Below, piece after piece: positions 23,518-30,374 of a DNA stretch of 35,800 nucleotides. Position numbers and translations under genes: made by a program. The first letter of the stretch is position 1. The number at the start of each line of letters is the position of its first letter. Source of the stretch: UBA5336 sp039815055 (GTDB lineage: Bacteria; Pseudomonadota; Alphaproteobacteria; Caulobacterales; Hyphomonadaceae); assembly GCA_039815055.1 (NCBI GenBank), contig JBCCAA010000033.1, positions 1 through 35,800 on the forward strand, written 5' to 3'. Under the pieces are notes generated by a model. That model worked only from the letters and a program-made list of their open reading frames with translations. It was not told the DNA's origin and ran no database searches.

Positions 23518-24999
23518 TTAGCGCACAGCCGCCGTGATTCCGTGAGGTGTCTTCGCCCAGTAGTGAGGGCGGCGAACGAATTCGTAAAGCGCTCGTGTCG
23601 CCGCAACCGATTGAAGAGGCCAATATAGTGGCAAAGTAGCCGCGCCCAGCCAGCGTTGCATTCGCTTCGGGCCAGGCGTGATCAATACCGCCAGAACGTT
23701 GACGCCATAACCCGCTGCCATCAACCCCCACGCGATGGTCGGCAACTGCACGCCGAGCGCCATAGCAAACACGCTCAACACCAGAAGCGGGCCGTGGGCG
23801 AAGGCGGCAAGGCATGTGCCGATCAATCCGATTTGAAGTGACAGGAAGCTGAACGGTCCAAGCTCTCCATAGGACCGAACCGGTTGGTGCATCATCACCA
23901 TCCACGTCTGAAGAAAGCCTTTCAGCCATCGCGAACGCTGGGCTGTCCATACGCCCAAGGTTTCTGGCGCCTCTTCAAAGGTCGGCGGAGAGATGGTCGA
24001 GATCTTGAGGCCTTTCGCCGAAAGCCGAACGCCGAGGTCGGCGTCTTCCGTCACATTCCACGCGTCCCAGGCGCCTGCATCGCTAAGGCAGGTCTTTCGG
24101 AAGTGATTGCTTGTGCCACCAAGCAAGAGTGGAAGGCCGAGACGATCGAGCGCTGGCAGAAACAGACCAAACTGGACCGCGTATTCCAGCGTCCATTGGA
24201 GGGCGAGCCAGGACTGGCGGTGATTGTCTCCCGCGAGCGGCGCCTGGACGCAGGCCAGAGTGTCTCCACCTGCCAGAAAGGCGGCATGTGCGGCGCGAAA
24301 CTGTGCCGGGTGTGGGCGATCTTCGGCATCATAGACACACACATAGCGCCCAGCGGCGTGCGCAAGGCCATAATTGAGGGCGCGAGGTTTAGTGCGCGGC
24401 GCGCCTGGCGGCAGGGTCATCACCCGTGTACCCGTGGGCCAGGCCGCACGATCAATGGCAGCAAGTGTTCGCAGATCACCGGTCTCGGTGAGAAGGATCA
24501 CGTCTTTGCGGTCACCCGGCCAATCCATGTCACGCAGAGACCGGGCAAGGCCGGAAATCGTATCGCCTTCGCGGTAAAGCGCGATCAGAATGGAGTAGAC
24601 TGGCAGGCCGCGCTCGCTTGGCGCTTTCAGAGGTTTTCGGCGGAAGCCCGGCGTGGTGGCGACCAGGATGAGCCAACAGCGCCAGGCCACCAGCAGGGCG
24701 AAAACGACAAACGCGACGACCGATACGCCCATCAGAGCCAGTGCGGGCTGAAACAGCCCGAACAGCCCGATCGCAGAGCACAGCATGATCAGGGCGCGAG
24801 ATCGCGGTAGCGATCGAATAGTCCTTGATGAGCGCTCAGGCGTCTTGAGGTCCAGGCCGAGGCTGGCGGAAAACGCCGTGTAGTCGATATCCAAAGTTGG
24901 TGGGCGCGGCGCCTGATCCGGGCGCGGCTCTGGAAAAGCCAGCGCGCTCACGCCCGACGGCGGCCACCCTATGGTTGTAAACTGCCCCCGTTCACCCAT
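23518..24999 (-). CDS. Family 2 glycosyltransferase, membrane-bound, processive type
   Basis: This 493-residue inner-membrane GT2 enzyme uses a nucleotide sugar to extend a polysaccharide. Catalytic landmarks are DAED at residues 224-227, TEDADLG at 317-323 and the QRSRWLKG motif (QxxRW) at 354-361, the signature of processive enzymes such as cellulose and hyaluronan synthases. Two transmembrane helices lie at about 70-115 and at least four after residue 380. A 60-residue proline-rich N-terminal segment resembles a cytoplasmic lead-in. No PilZ domain or other polysaccharide genes are visible nearby, so the product is unknown. The ATG at 24999 lacks an obvious strong ribosome binding site. Confidence 0.88.
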   Translation of the reverse strand: MGERGQFTTIGWPPSGVSALAFPEPRPDQAPRPPTLDIDYTAFSASLGLDLKTPERSSRTIRSLPRSRALIMLCSAIGLFGLFQPALALMGVSVVAFVVFALLVAWRCWLILVATTPGFRRKPLKAPSERGLPVYSILIALYREGDTISGLARSLRDMDWPGDRKDVILLTETGDLRTLAAIDRAAWPTGTRVMTLPPGAPRTKPRALNYGLAHAAGRYVCVYDAEDRPHPAQFRAAHAAFLAGGDTLACVQAPLAGDNHRQSWLALQWTLEYAVQFGLFLPALDRLGLPLLLGGTSNHFRKTCLSDAGAWDAWNVTEDADLGVRLSAKGLKISTISPPTFEEAPETLGVWTAQRSRWLKGFLQTWMVMMHQPVRSYGELGPFSFLSLQIGLIGTCLAAFAHGPLLVLSVFAMALGVQLPTIAWGLMAAGYGVNVLAVLITPGPKRMQRWLGAATLPLYWPLQSVAATRALYEFVRRPHYWAKTPHGITAAVR

Positions 25000-25053
25000 A
25001 CCCCATGAAGCCCTTGGGGAAGGGGCACTTCCAGCAATCTGGAGTGGAAAACG

Positions 25054-26043
25054 TTACGCTTGTGAAATTAATTTCCGCGCCAGATGGACTCCGCTGGTCC
25101 ATGCGCCTTCGATGTTAGGCGCCACCAGCCAGTCGCCACAGGCGCCGATCCCCAGTGTTGAATCAAAAAGCGATTGTGCGAGCGCAGATTGAACACCGGG
25201 AAAGGCGTATCGCCAGCGATGGGCGCTGGTAAAATCAGGCACAGGGCCGCCGGTGACGGCCACAAAAGCGGCGACCAATGCTTCGATGACCGTGTCCGGC
25301 GTGTCTTCCAGATGTGCCATTGACCACTCGGCGCTGGCGTGCAGCACCCAGGCTTCAGGTCCATCGCGTTCGGGTTTGGCACTGTTGCAACACACCCAGG
25401 AAAGCGGGCTGCTTACTGGAAGGGCGCCATCCCAGCCGGCGTCTACCGCATCGTTGAAGGCCGCCATGACCGTCCAGCACGGCGTTGATATGATGGCGCT
25501 TGCCGCGTCGGCGAATGCAGGAGCATGGGGGGTCAACAGGTCTGACACCTGCTCGGCGGGCACGGCGCAGATGACATGGGTGAACGGGCCGTCGTGGGAT
25601 GCGTCTTCGAAGTCTATGCGCCAGCCATCCTCACCCTTTTGCAGGGTTGTCGCGCGCCGTTGCCAGTCCACTCTCAAGGCTTTCGACATGTGTTTGACGA
25701 TGGCATTCATGCTGGGCGATCCGACCCAGCGCGGCCCATCCGATGGCTTGTCGTACCAGTGACCATCATCTTGCTGGGCCATGACGCGGCCATCCCACCG
25801 GCTGACTGCGCCGGCCGCCGCCCACGCGGCCACAGCCTCTCGGAAAGCCTCAGACCGAGCTGAAAAATACTGAGCGCCATGGTCGAACCGCGCTTGTCCA
25901 AACGGCGTTTCTGCCCGCCGCGTAGACAGGCGCCCCCCTGGGCCGCGGCCCTTATCGAACAGGCGCGCCTCATGTCCCGCGCTGATGAGAGCCACAGCGC
26001 AGCTGAGCCCGGCCACTCCGGCACCGATAATTGCAATAGTCAT
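25054..26043 (-). CDS. NAD(P)/FAD-dependent oxidoreductase, renalase-like
   Basis: This 329-residue FAD protein starts at MTIAIIGAGVAGLSCAVAL, a perfect dinucleotide-binding motif (residues 7-12 GAGVAG). It is followed by LFDKGRGPGGRLSTRR and RFDHGAQYFSAR, both typical of renalase-like bacterial oxidoreductases. The C-terminal FAD block is LGIGACGDWLVAPNIEGAW. Proven bacterial renalases oxidise isomeric dihydronicotinamides that inhibit dehydrogenases; assignment of that activity here is inference. The start at 26043 excludes a 61-codon upstream extension without family similarity. It is divergent from a DUF2256 gene (80-base gap), a neighbourhood that is also seen near photolyase-type genes in other genomes. 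Confidence 0.9.
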   Translation of the reverse strand: MTIAIIGAGVAGLSCAVALISAGHEARLFDKGRGPGGRLSTRRAETPFGQARFDHGAQYFSARSEAFREAVAAWAAAGAVSRWDGRVMAQQDDGHWYDKPSDGPRWVGSPSMNAIVKHMSKALRVDWQRRATTLQKGEDGWRIDFEDASHDGPFTHVICAVPAEQVSDLLTPHAPAFADAASAIISTPCWTVMAAFNDAVDAGWDGALPVSSPLSWVCCNSAKPERDGPEAWVLHASAEWSMAHLEDTPDTVIEALVAAFVAVTGGPVPDFTSAHRWRYAFPGVQSALAQSLFDSTLGIGACGDWLVAPNIEGAWTSGVHLARKLISQA

Positions 26044-26122
26044 AGTCAGTCGGCCTAATACGTCTCTGGCTTGCAGGTAAGTTGAACTGGGCGATGAACC
26101 AGAGTGGCTTAACTCAGGCGCC

Positions 26123-26290
26123 GTGAGCAAGCGACCTGCAAACCGGCGATCCAAGCCAAAGTCCGCAAAGCGTGACCTGCCGGACAAGACGTGTCCCGTC
26201 TGCCAGCTGCCATTTTCATGGCGCAAGAAATGGGAGCGCGATTGGGATCAGGTTGTTTATTGCTCAGAGCGTTGCCGGCGCGCGCGGTAA
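26123..26290 (+). CDS. DUF2256 small zinc-ribbon-like protein (55 aa)
   Basis: This is a short gene missed by length cut-offs. GTG at 26123 opens a 55-residue frame ending TAA 26288-26290. After a Lys/Arg-rich N-terminus comes KTCPVCQLPFSWRKKWERDW, then VVYCSERCRRAR. The CxxC and CxxxC pairs and the WRKKW...DW core are diagnostic for DUF2256, a small putative metal-binding family. AGG lies about 6 bases before the GTG. It is divergent from the renalase-like oxidoreductase. Function is unknown; zinc binding is inferred from the four cysteines. Confidence 0.9.
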   Translation: MSKRPANRRSKPKSAKRDLPDKTCPVCQLPFSWRKKWERDWDQVVYCSERCRRAR

Positions 26291-26328
26291 ACCCGCCTGA
26301 GTCGCCTGCCAGACTGTCACACTTTCTT

Positions 26329-26347
26329 CATATTGCTTATCAATATG
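26329..26347. promoter_or_regulatory. Dyad CATATTG-N5-CAATATG
   Basis: Seven-base arms are perfectly inverted about a 5-base centre (26336-26340). The core ATTG-N5-CAAT recurs in a second dyad whose centre is exactly 100 bases downstream. The size fits an HTH-dimer operator. No T-run follows it, so it is not a terminator of the DUF2256 gene. Confidence 0.4.
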
Positions 26348-26429
26348 TGTAATTTGAGGGTGGTTATCGTAAAACAATAAAATGCATGTCCTTGATTTTG
26401 CTTATATTTAAATGTTTTTCGATATGTAC

Positions 26430-26446
26430 TTATTGTTTTTCAATAA
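26430..26446. promoter_or_regulatory. Dyad TTATTG-N5-CAATAA
   Basis: Six-base arms are inverted about TTTTT (26436-26440), sharing the ATTG-N5-CAAT core with the dyad at 26329-26347. It lies about 90 bases before the small frame at 26537 and would be well placed to act near its promoter. A factor is not identified. Confidence 0.4.
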
Positions 26447-26536
26447 TAATTGGGCTAAGTAGAGAGCGTCGGCGGATGAGCCGCAGACAAAACCCACCTC
26501 GAGCCGATACGCTCGTTTGATAAGGACCAAGAACCA

Positions 26537-26734
26537 ATGACCGCCCTCGTTCGCACTGCCCGGACCACACCTTCTGCCCCCGTTCGTGTTTCCGGTCTCC
26601 CGCCTGTTAATGCCATCACCCCCGGCATGCAGGCTTCGCACACTCCGGCGAGCACGGCCTCATGCGTTGGCCATGACGAAAATGTTCTTGTGTCCCGCCG
26701 CAAACGAGCAAAGCGCCGCGCCCTTCGCGGCTAG
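26537..26734 (+). CDS. Possible small basic protein (65 aa)
   Basis: Not recognised. The frame starts with ATG 26537, 10 bases after an AAGGA site, and yields a Thr/Ala/Pro-rich protein with a strongly basic end (VSRRKRAKRRALRG). It lies about 105 bases upstream of the UrcA-family gene on the same strand. It may be a real small protein, a leader, or chance; the Shine-Dalgarno and the promoter-like upstream region are its only support. Confidence 0.35.
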   Translation: MTALVRTARTTPSAPVRVSGLPPVNAITPGMQASHTPASTASCVGHDENVLVSRRKRAKRRALRG

Positions 26735-26840
26735 GTGCGGGTTTCGCCTTGTTGGCCGCCTGTCCTCCCCGGACGGCCAGCGGGGCACACCCCGGCAAAC
26801 GCGACCCACAACGCCCCAAACCCCTTGAAAGGACTGAAAG
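26735..26840 (+). other. GC-rich leader of the UrcA-family gene with hairpins
   Basis: This leader contains a stem GGCCG...GGCC around GTCC-TCCCC-GGAC (26754-26778) and a tight hairpin CGGGG-CACA-CCCCG (26782-26795). Neither is followed by a T-run, so they are more likely mRNA structure than terminators. The Shine-Dalgarno GAAAGGA lies 7 bases before the ATG at 26841. Confidence 0.3.
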
Positions 26841-27152
26841 ATGAAAACCACCACCCTCATCGCCGCCTCCGCCGTTGCAGTCTTTGCCTTCGCACCTGCT
26901 GCACAGGCCGCAGAGGCTGACGACTTCGCCTTCGACTTCACCTTCGATGTCGCAAAGCTCGAAACCACCGACGGCGCTCAACAGATCCTCGACGACATGG
27001 AAGATGAAGTGAAGCGCGCCTGTAAACAGGAAGTCACGGGCTCGCGGATCTCAATAGTGGATGAAGAGTGTGTCGATGACGCCATGGAACGTGCTGTGCG
27101 CGCCATCAATTCGCGCAACCTGACAGCCGCATTTGACAGCGGGCAAGGCTGA
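26841..27152 (+). CDS. UrcA-family secreted protein
   Basis: This 103-residue protein has a clear Sec signal peptide (MKTTTLIAASAVAVFAFAPA ending AQAA-EAD). The mature part begins DDFAFDFTFDVAKLETTDG, followed by QQILDDMEDEVKRACK and a pair of cysteines, and resembles UrcA-family proteins of Caulobacterales and Sphingomonadales. These are small periplasmic or exported proteins of unknown function. Cys residues in KRACKQ and DEECVD could form a disulphide in the periplasm. A good ribosome binding site precedes the ATG, and a strong intrinsic terminator follows at 27279-27313. Confidence 0.75.
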   Translation: MKTTTLIAASAVAVFAFAPAAQAAEADDFAFDFTFDVAKLETTDGAQQILDDMEDEVKRACKQEVTGSRISIVDEECVDDAMERAVRAINSRNLTAAFDSGQG

Positions 27153-27278
27153 GCTCCCACCGGGGACTGGCTGGGCGGCTTTGATTGAGATCAAAACCAA
27201 CGGCCGTTTCCTGTTCCAACATCCCCTGGAAGCCGGGTTCTGCCCTCCGCTGAACGCTCGCTCGACCGGCTTCTTCTG

Positions 27279-27313
27279 GCCGCTTCGTCTCCCTCAAGGC
27301 GAAGCGGCTTTTT
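27279..27313 (+). terminator. Rho-independent terminator after the UrcA-family gene
   Basis: GCCGCTTCG at 27279-27287 pairs perfectly with CGAAGCGGC at 27300-27308, followed directly by TTTTT (27309-27313). It acts on the plus strand. The 125 bases between the UrcA stop and this hairpin contain no recognised gene. Confidence 0.88.
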
Positions 27314-27326
27314 GGTGGCGCCTGCG

Positions 27327-27833
27327 TTATCGCAGCTCAAGCGGGTGGAGAACGTCTTCCAAGGCGTAAACCGTATCGGGTCCCTTTTGGGAGACTTCAA
27401 AAAATGCTGCGCAACCGGTCGGAAACTTCTCGACCAGTTTTCGAAACACCGGAGTTCCCTCCGCCCCCGATGCGCGCGCAATATCACACGCTGCTTCATG
27501 CAGGCCGGGATTGTGGGCGACGAGCAAGACCGTGCCGCCGGTGCCATGGCGACGAAGCACTTCGGAAAGTGTTTCCGGGCCAGCCAGGTACAGATCGTCT
27601 TCCAGAACCATGGAGGCGCGCGGCCAGATATCGCCCAGCACACGCCACGTTTCCCGCGCCCGCCGGGCCGTTGAGACCAGCGCCTGATCCACCATCCATG
27701 ACCGGCGTTTCAGCTCCAGGCCAATAAGACCGGCATCGGCCACACCGCGGTCAGTGAGTGCGCGCGCATGGTCGTCCGCGGATTCACTCCAGGGTTCGGT
27801 TTTGGCGTGTCGCATCAGGATCAGTCGGTTCAT
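27327..27833 (-). CDS. SixA-like histidine phosphatase
   Basis: This 168-residue member of the histidine phosphatase (phosphoglycerate mutase-like) superfamily has the RHG-type motif LILMRHAKTEPW at residues 4-15, the conserved VSTARRARETW block and the second catalytic His in LLVAHNPGLHE. It has the size and motif set of SixA-type enzymes, which remove phosphate from phosphohistidine proteins such as Hpt or PTS proteins. A link with the Hpt protein at 19030-19431 is possible but only inference. It converges on the UrcA-family terminator and is divergent from the peroxiredoxin gene. Confidence 0.9.
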   Translation of the reverse strand: MNRLILMRHAKTEPWSESADDHARALTDRGVADAGLIGLELKRRSWMVDQALVSTARRARETWRVLGDIWPRASMVLEDDLYLAGPETLSEVLRRHGTGGTVLLVAHNPGLHEAACDIARASGAEGTPVFRKLVEKFPTGCAAFFEVSQKGPDTVYALEDVLHPLELR

Positions 27834-27904
27834 GGCGCCCTTTTGCGTGTTTGCTTAGAAAAACTGATCGTGCGGTTCCACGACGGTGCCTTTGAACCCT
27901 GCCC

Positions 27905-27922
27905 GGAAACGCTTAGGTTTCC
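27905..27922. promoter_or_regulatory. Dyad GGAAAC-N6-GTTTCC upstream of peroxiredoxin
   Basis: Perfect 6-base arms flank GCTTAG, about 30 bases before the peroxiredoxin start and within the divergent promoter region. An operator or a 5'-leader hairpin are both possible. Confidence 0.3.
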
Positions 27923-27951
27923 AAGACTATTCACGTCACTGGAGAGACATG

Positions 27952-28590
27952 ATGAGCTTGCTTCTTGGCGATATCGCCCCCGATTTCGAAGCTGAAACCA
28001 CTGAAGGCCGGATCAAGTTCCACGAATGGGCCGGAGACGACTGGGTCGTTTTCTTTTCCCATCCATCAGACTTTACCCCGGTTTGCACTACCGAGTTGGG
28101 CTATACCGCGAAACTGAAAGACCAGCTTGCCGCGCGCGGCGCCAAAGCGCTCGTTGTTTCTGTCGACAGTGTTGAAGACCACAAGGCGTGGATTAAGGAC
28201 ATTGAAGAAACGCAGAATGCCAGCGTTCAGTTCCCGATCATTGCGGATCAGAACAAGACGGTGGCGACGCTATATAATATGATCCACCCAAACGCGGACC
28301 CAAAGCTCACCGTGCGGGCCGTCTACGTGATCGATCCGAACAAGAAAATCCGTGCCTCAATCATCTATCCGCCAAGCGCAGGTCGCAACTTTGATGAGAT
28401 CCTGCGCCTGATCGATAGCCTGCAACTCACCGACAATCACAAGGTTGCAACCCCGGTGAACTGGCAGGATGGAGAAGACGTGATCATCGTGCCCAGTGTC
28501 ACCGACCCGGAAGAGATCAAACGCCTCTTCCCCAAAGGCCACACCGAAATCAAACCCTATCTGCGCACCACGCCGCAGCCGAACAAGTAA
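27952..28590 (+). CDS. Peroxiredoxin, 1-Cys (Prx6) type
   Basis: This 212-residue thiol peroxidase reduces peroxides. The active-site motif PSDFTPVC places the peroxidatic Cys45 within PxxxTxxC, and it is the only cysteine in the protein. The length and the long C-terminal domain (PVNWQDGEDVIIVPSV, then RLFPKGHTEIKPYLR) are those of the Prx6 class. With a single Cys it must be reduced by an external thiol partner. The second of two adjacent ATGs is preferred, as GGAGAG lies 5 bases before it. A SelO gene lies beyond the RNA gene on the other strand. Confidence 0.95.
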   Translation: MSLLLGDIAPDFEAETTEGRIKFHEWAGDDWVVFFSHPSDFTPVCTTELGYTAKLKDQLAARGAKALVVSVDSVEDHKAWIKDIEETQNASVQFPIIADQNKTVATLYNMIHPNADPKLTVRAVYVIDPNKKIRASIIYPPSAGRNFDEILRLIDSLQLTDNHKVATPVNWQDGEDVIIVPSVTDPEEIKRLFPKGHTEIKPYLRTTPQPNK

Positions 28591-28600
28591 GCGGTTTGGG

Positions 28601-28646
28601 AAAAAGGTGCGTGCAGCCACGGGGGGCGGATATGGCTGCACGCACC
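28601..28646 (-). terminator. Rho-independent terminator of the candidate RNA (minus strand)
   Basis: A perfect 14-bp stem (28606-28619 with 28633-28646, 13-base loop) is followed on the minus strand by five T (complement of 28601-28605). It could end the candidate RNA or read-through from the SelO gene 235 bases upstream. On the plus strand, downstream of the peroxiredoxin gene, the hairpin has no T-run. Confidence 0.85.
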
Positions 28647-28815
28647 GTGCCCAGACAAGGGCGTAGGGCGGGGCTGGAAGGCACCCGGCCCAAGGCTCCC
28701 CATGTCTAACCGACCGGAGATGGAACCGGCCGTGACACGAAGTTTGAGCGGTCACGCAGGCCGTCCCGGGTGACTGCGGACGGGTTGGCCCGTTGCGCGA
28801 CCACAACCAGAAATA
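28606..28815 (-). ncRNA. Candidate structured RNA, possibly 6S RNA
   Basis: About 200 non-coding bases read on the minus strand lead from a TA-rich promoter-like stretch (28815-28860) to a perfect 14-bp hairpin with T5 (28601-28646). Internal helices are visible: ACGGG-CCAA-CCCGT near the 5' end, CGGCCGG with CCGGTCG, and AGACA with TGTCT enclosing GGGG/CCCC. The 5' part has GCAACGGGCCAACCC, close to the GCAAGCGGGCCAGTCCC of E. coli 6S RNA, and GAGCCTT recurs later as in 6S. The 5' GTGGTC and GGGC can pair with 3' GGGCAC and GCCC as a closing stem. Ends are estimates. A 6S RNA would bind RNA polymerase holoenzyme. Identity needs a covariance search. Confidence 0.5.
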
Positions 28816-28880
28816 CATAAATAGAGTTTCTATCTGGTTAATATTCTACTCTAGAGTGCAATACTGCCTGGTCACCGCGA

Positions 28881-30299
28881 TTAGCTGGCATCCCAGTCAT
28901 ATGCAAGCCGGGCGCGTTCTATGTGTTCCAGGCAATCGTCCAGTTTGCCCCAGTCATCCTGTTCGGCGATTGGGGCCCAAATCGCCTCGATCGTCTCGAT
29001 GGGAAGCGCGACCGGCGTTGAGGCCTGGAAGTAGTCACTGTCCAATCGCTCCGGCCGGTCGGGCGCGCGTGCAGCCAACTGATCTTGAATGGGGGCAAAA
29101 GCTTCGCTGGAATACAGCGCTGCCTGCGGGCTTGTCGCTGCCCGGGCCTGCGAGGCCTGCCCGCCAAACCAATCGAAGAAGGTCTGCTGCCAGTTGGCTT
29201 CCGCTTCGGTCATCCAGCCGTAGAAGTCCTTCATAAACTGAAGATCAGCGTCGAGAGACGGGCCATCAGACACGCCTAAAAGCGCAAGTGTATGGCGGGA
29301 AAAACTGGCCTGATATGCCGGCGCATAGGTGCTCAACGCCGTCGCCAGATCATCAGCGGTCGATAGCGGTAACAGAGCACTCGCCAGTTGCTGTAGTGCC
29401 CACATGCCCTGGGTGGGCTGTCGGCCAAACCGATACAGCCCCGTCTGGTCAAAGTAGGCGGCTACGAAGTTCGGATCCGATGTCGCCAGGAAGCGGAACG
29501 GTCCGAAGTCGAAGGTCTCTCCGGTGATGTTGAAATTATCGGTGTTCATCACGCCATGGACGAAACCCGTCGCCATCCATTGGCCAATCGTGTGCCCGGT
29601 GCGCTCGGCCACGCCAGACAGCACAGCGCACGCCTTGGCGTCGGTATCGAGCCCGGCTGTGCCTGGATAATAGGTATCAGCGACATGGGCTAGCAGGGCG
29701 GCGATCCCGTCTGTATCGTCCAGATAGGACAGGCGCTGGAAACTACCGAACCGGATATGGCTGTGCTGAAGGCGCACCATCACGGCGCTGCGGGTCGGGC
29801 TTGGCTCGTCGCCGCGCCATAGCTGCTCTCCCGTCTCAATGACGGAGAAGGTTTTCGACGTGGCCACACCCGTCGCTTCGAGATAGCGGCTGGCAAGGAT
29901 TTCCCGCACCCCGCCTTTCAGGGTCAGTCGGCCATCGCCCTGGCGCGACCAGGGCGTTTGGCCAGACCCTTTGGTGCCCAGATCCAGAACGCGGCCATCT
30001 TCGGCCTGGACCTGGGCAAACAGGAAGCCGCGGCCATCGCCAAGCTGGGGATTGTACGTGCCGAACTGGTGGCCGTGATATCGCAACGCCAGCGGGCGTG
30101 GCAGATTGTCGGGCAGCGGCTCAAATCGGGCGAAATGGCGAACCCAGGTGGCATCATCCAGGCCGCCAAGCCCGGTTTGGCGTGCCCAGCGGTCGTTGCG
30201 AAAGCGGATCCGGGTTTCAGGGAAGTCTGCAGGATCGACCGGATCGCCGATCAAATCGGCGATGTCGAGAAGAGGGGGCTTGAAACTCATAGCCCGCAT
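28881..30299 (-). CDS. selO: SelO family protein adenylyltransferase (YdiU/UPF0061)
   Basis: This 472-residue pseudokinase-fold AMPylase transfers AMP from ATP to Ser, Thr or Tyr of redox proteins. Family motifs are LALRYHGHQFGTYNPQLGDG, LGTKGSGQTPWSRQGDGR (nucleotide-binding loop), the segment GGVREILASRYLEATGV, and HGVMNTDNFNITGETFDFGP, whose Asn and Asp bind metal. Length agrees with alphaproteobacterial members. The start could be ATG 30299 or ATG 30290, and an upstream TTG at 30323 is less likely. SelO is known to modify proteins during oxidative stress, and a 1-Cys peroxiredoxin gene lies 290 bases from its stop on the other strand, a suggestive but unproven pairing. Confidence 0.93.
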   Translation of the reverse strand: MRAMSFKPPLLDIADLIGDPVDPADFPETRIRFRNDRWARQTGLGGLDDATWVRHFARFEPLPDNLPRPLALRYHGHQFGTYNPQLGDGRGFLFAQVQAEDGRVLDLGTKGSGQTPWSRQGDGRLTLKGGVREILASRYLEATGVATSKTFSVIETGEQLWRGDEPSPTRSAVMVRLQHSHIRFGSFQRLSYLDDTDGIAALLAHVADTYYPGTAGLDTDAKACAVLSGVAERTGHTIGQWMATGFVHGVMNTDNFNITGETFDFGPFRFLATSDPNFVAAYFDQTGLYRFGRQPTQGMWALQQLASALLPLSTADDLATALSTYAPAYQASFSRHTLALLGVSDGPSLDADLQFMKDFYGWMTEAEANWQQTFFDWFGGQASQARAATSPQAALYSSEAFAPIQDQLAARAPDRPERLDSDYFQASTPVALPIETIEAIWAPIAEQDDWGKLDDCLEHIERARLAYDWDAS

Positions 30300-30325
30300 A
30301 TGGGGCGCCTTGCGCCTAGCCAAAG

Positions 30326-30353
30326 AAAAAGGGCGGCCCGCAAGCCGCCCTTT
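30326..30353 (-). terminator. Rho-independent terminator of the TonB receptor gene
   Basis: AAAGGGCGGC (30328-30337) pairs perfectly with GCCGCCCTTT (30344-30353). On the minus strand the stem runs into TTTTTCTTT. It lies 22 bases after the receptor stop. It is also T-flanked on the plus strand but no plus-strand gene reads into it. Confidence 0.85.
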
Positions 30354-30374
30354 CCCAATTCAATAGGGGTAAGC

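Larger units (their letters stand above)
26291..26536. other. AT-rich intergenic regulatory region
   Basis: A stretch clearly richer in A and T than the rest of the window (about 26325-26455) lies between the DUF2256 gene and the small frame at 26537. It holds two similar dyads, listed separately, and several TATATT/TAAATG stretches suitable as -10 elements. No gene was seen. It is the likely promoter region for the downstream small frame and the UrcA-family gene. Confidence 0.5.

Noticed and set aside
28601..28815. Assignment of the candidate RNA as tmRNA, SRP RNA or RNase P RNA
   Set aside because: No T-loop/acceptor motif of tmRNA, no GGAAGG-type apical loop of SRP RNA in the right context on the transcribed strand, and no conserved RNase P core such as GAGGAAAGTCC.
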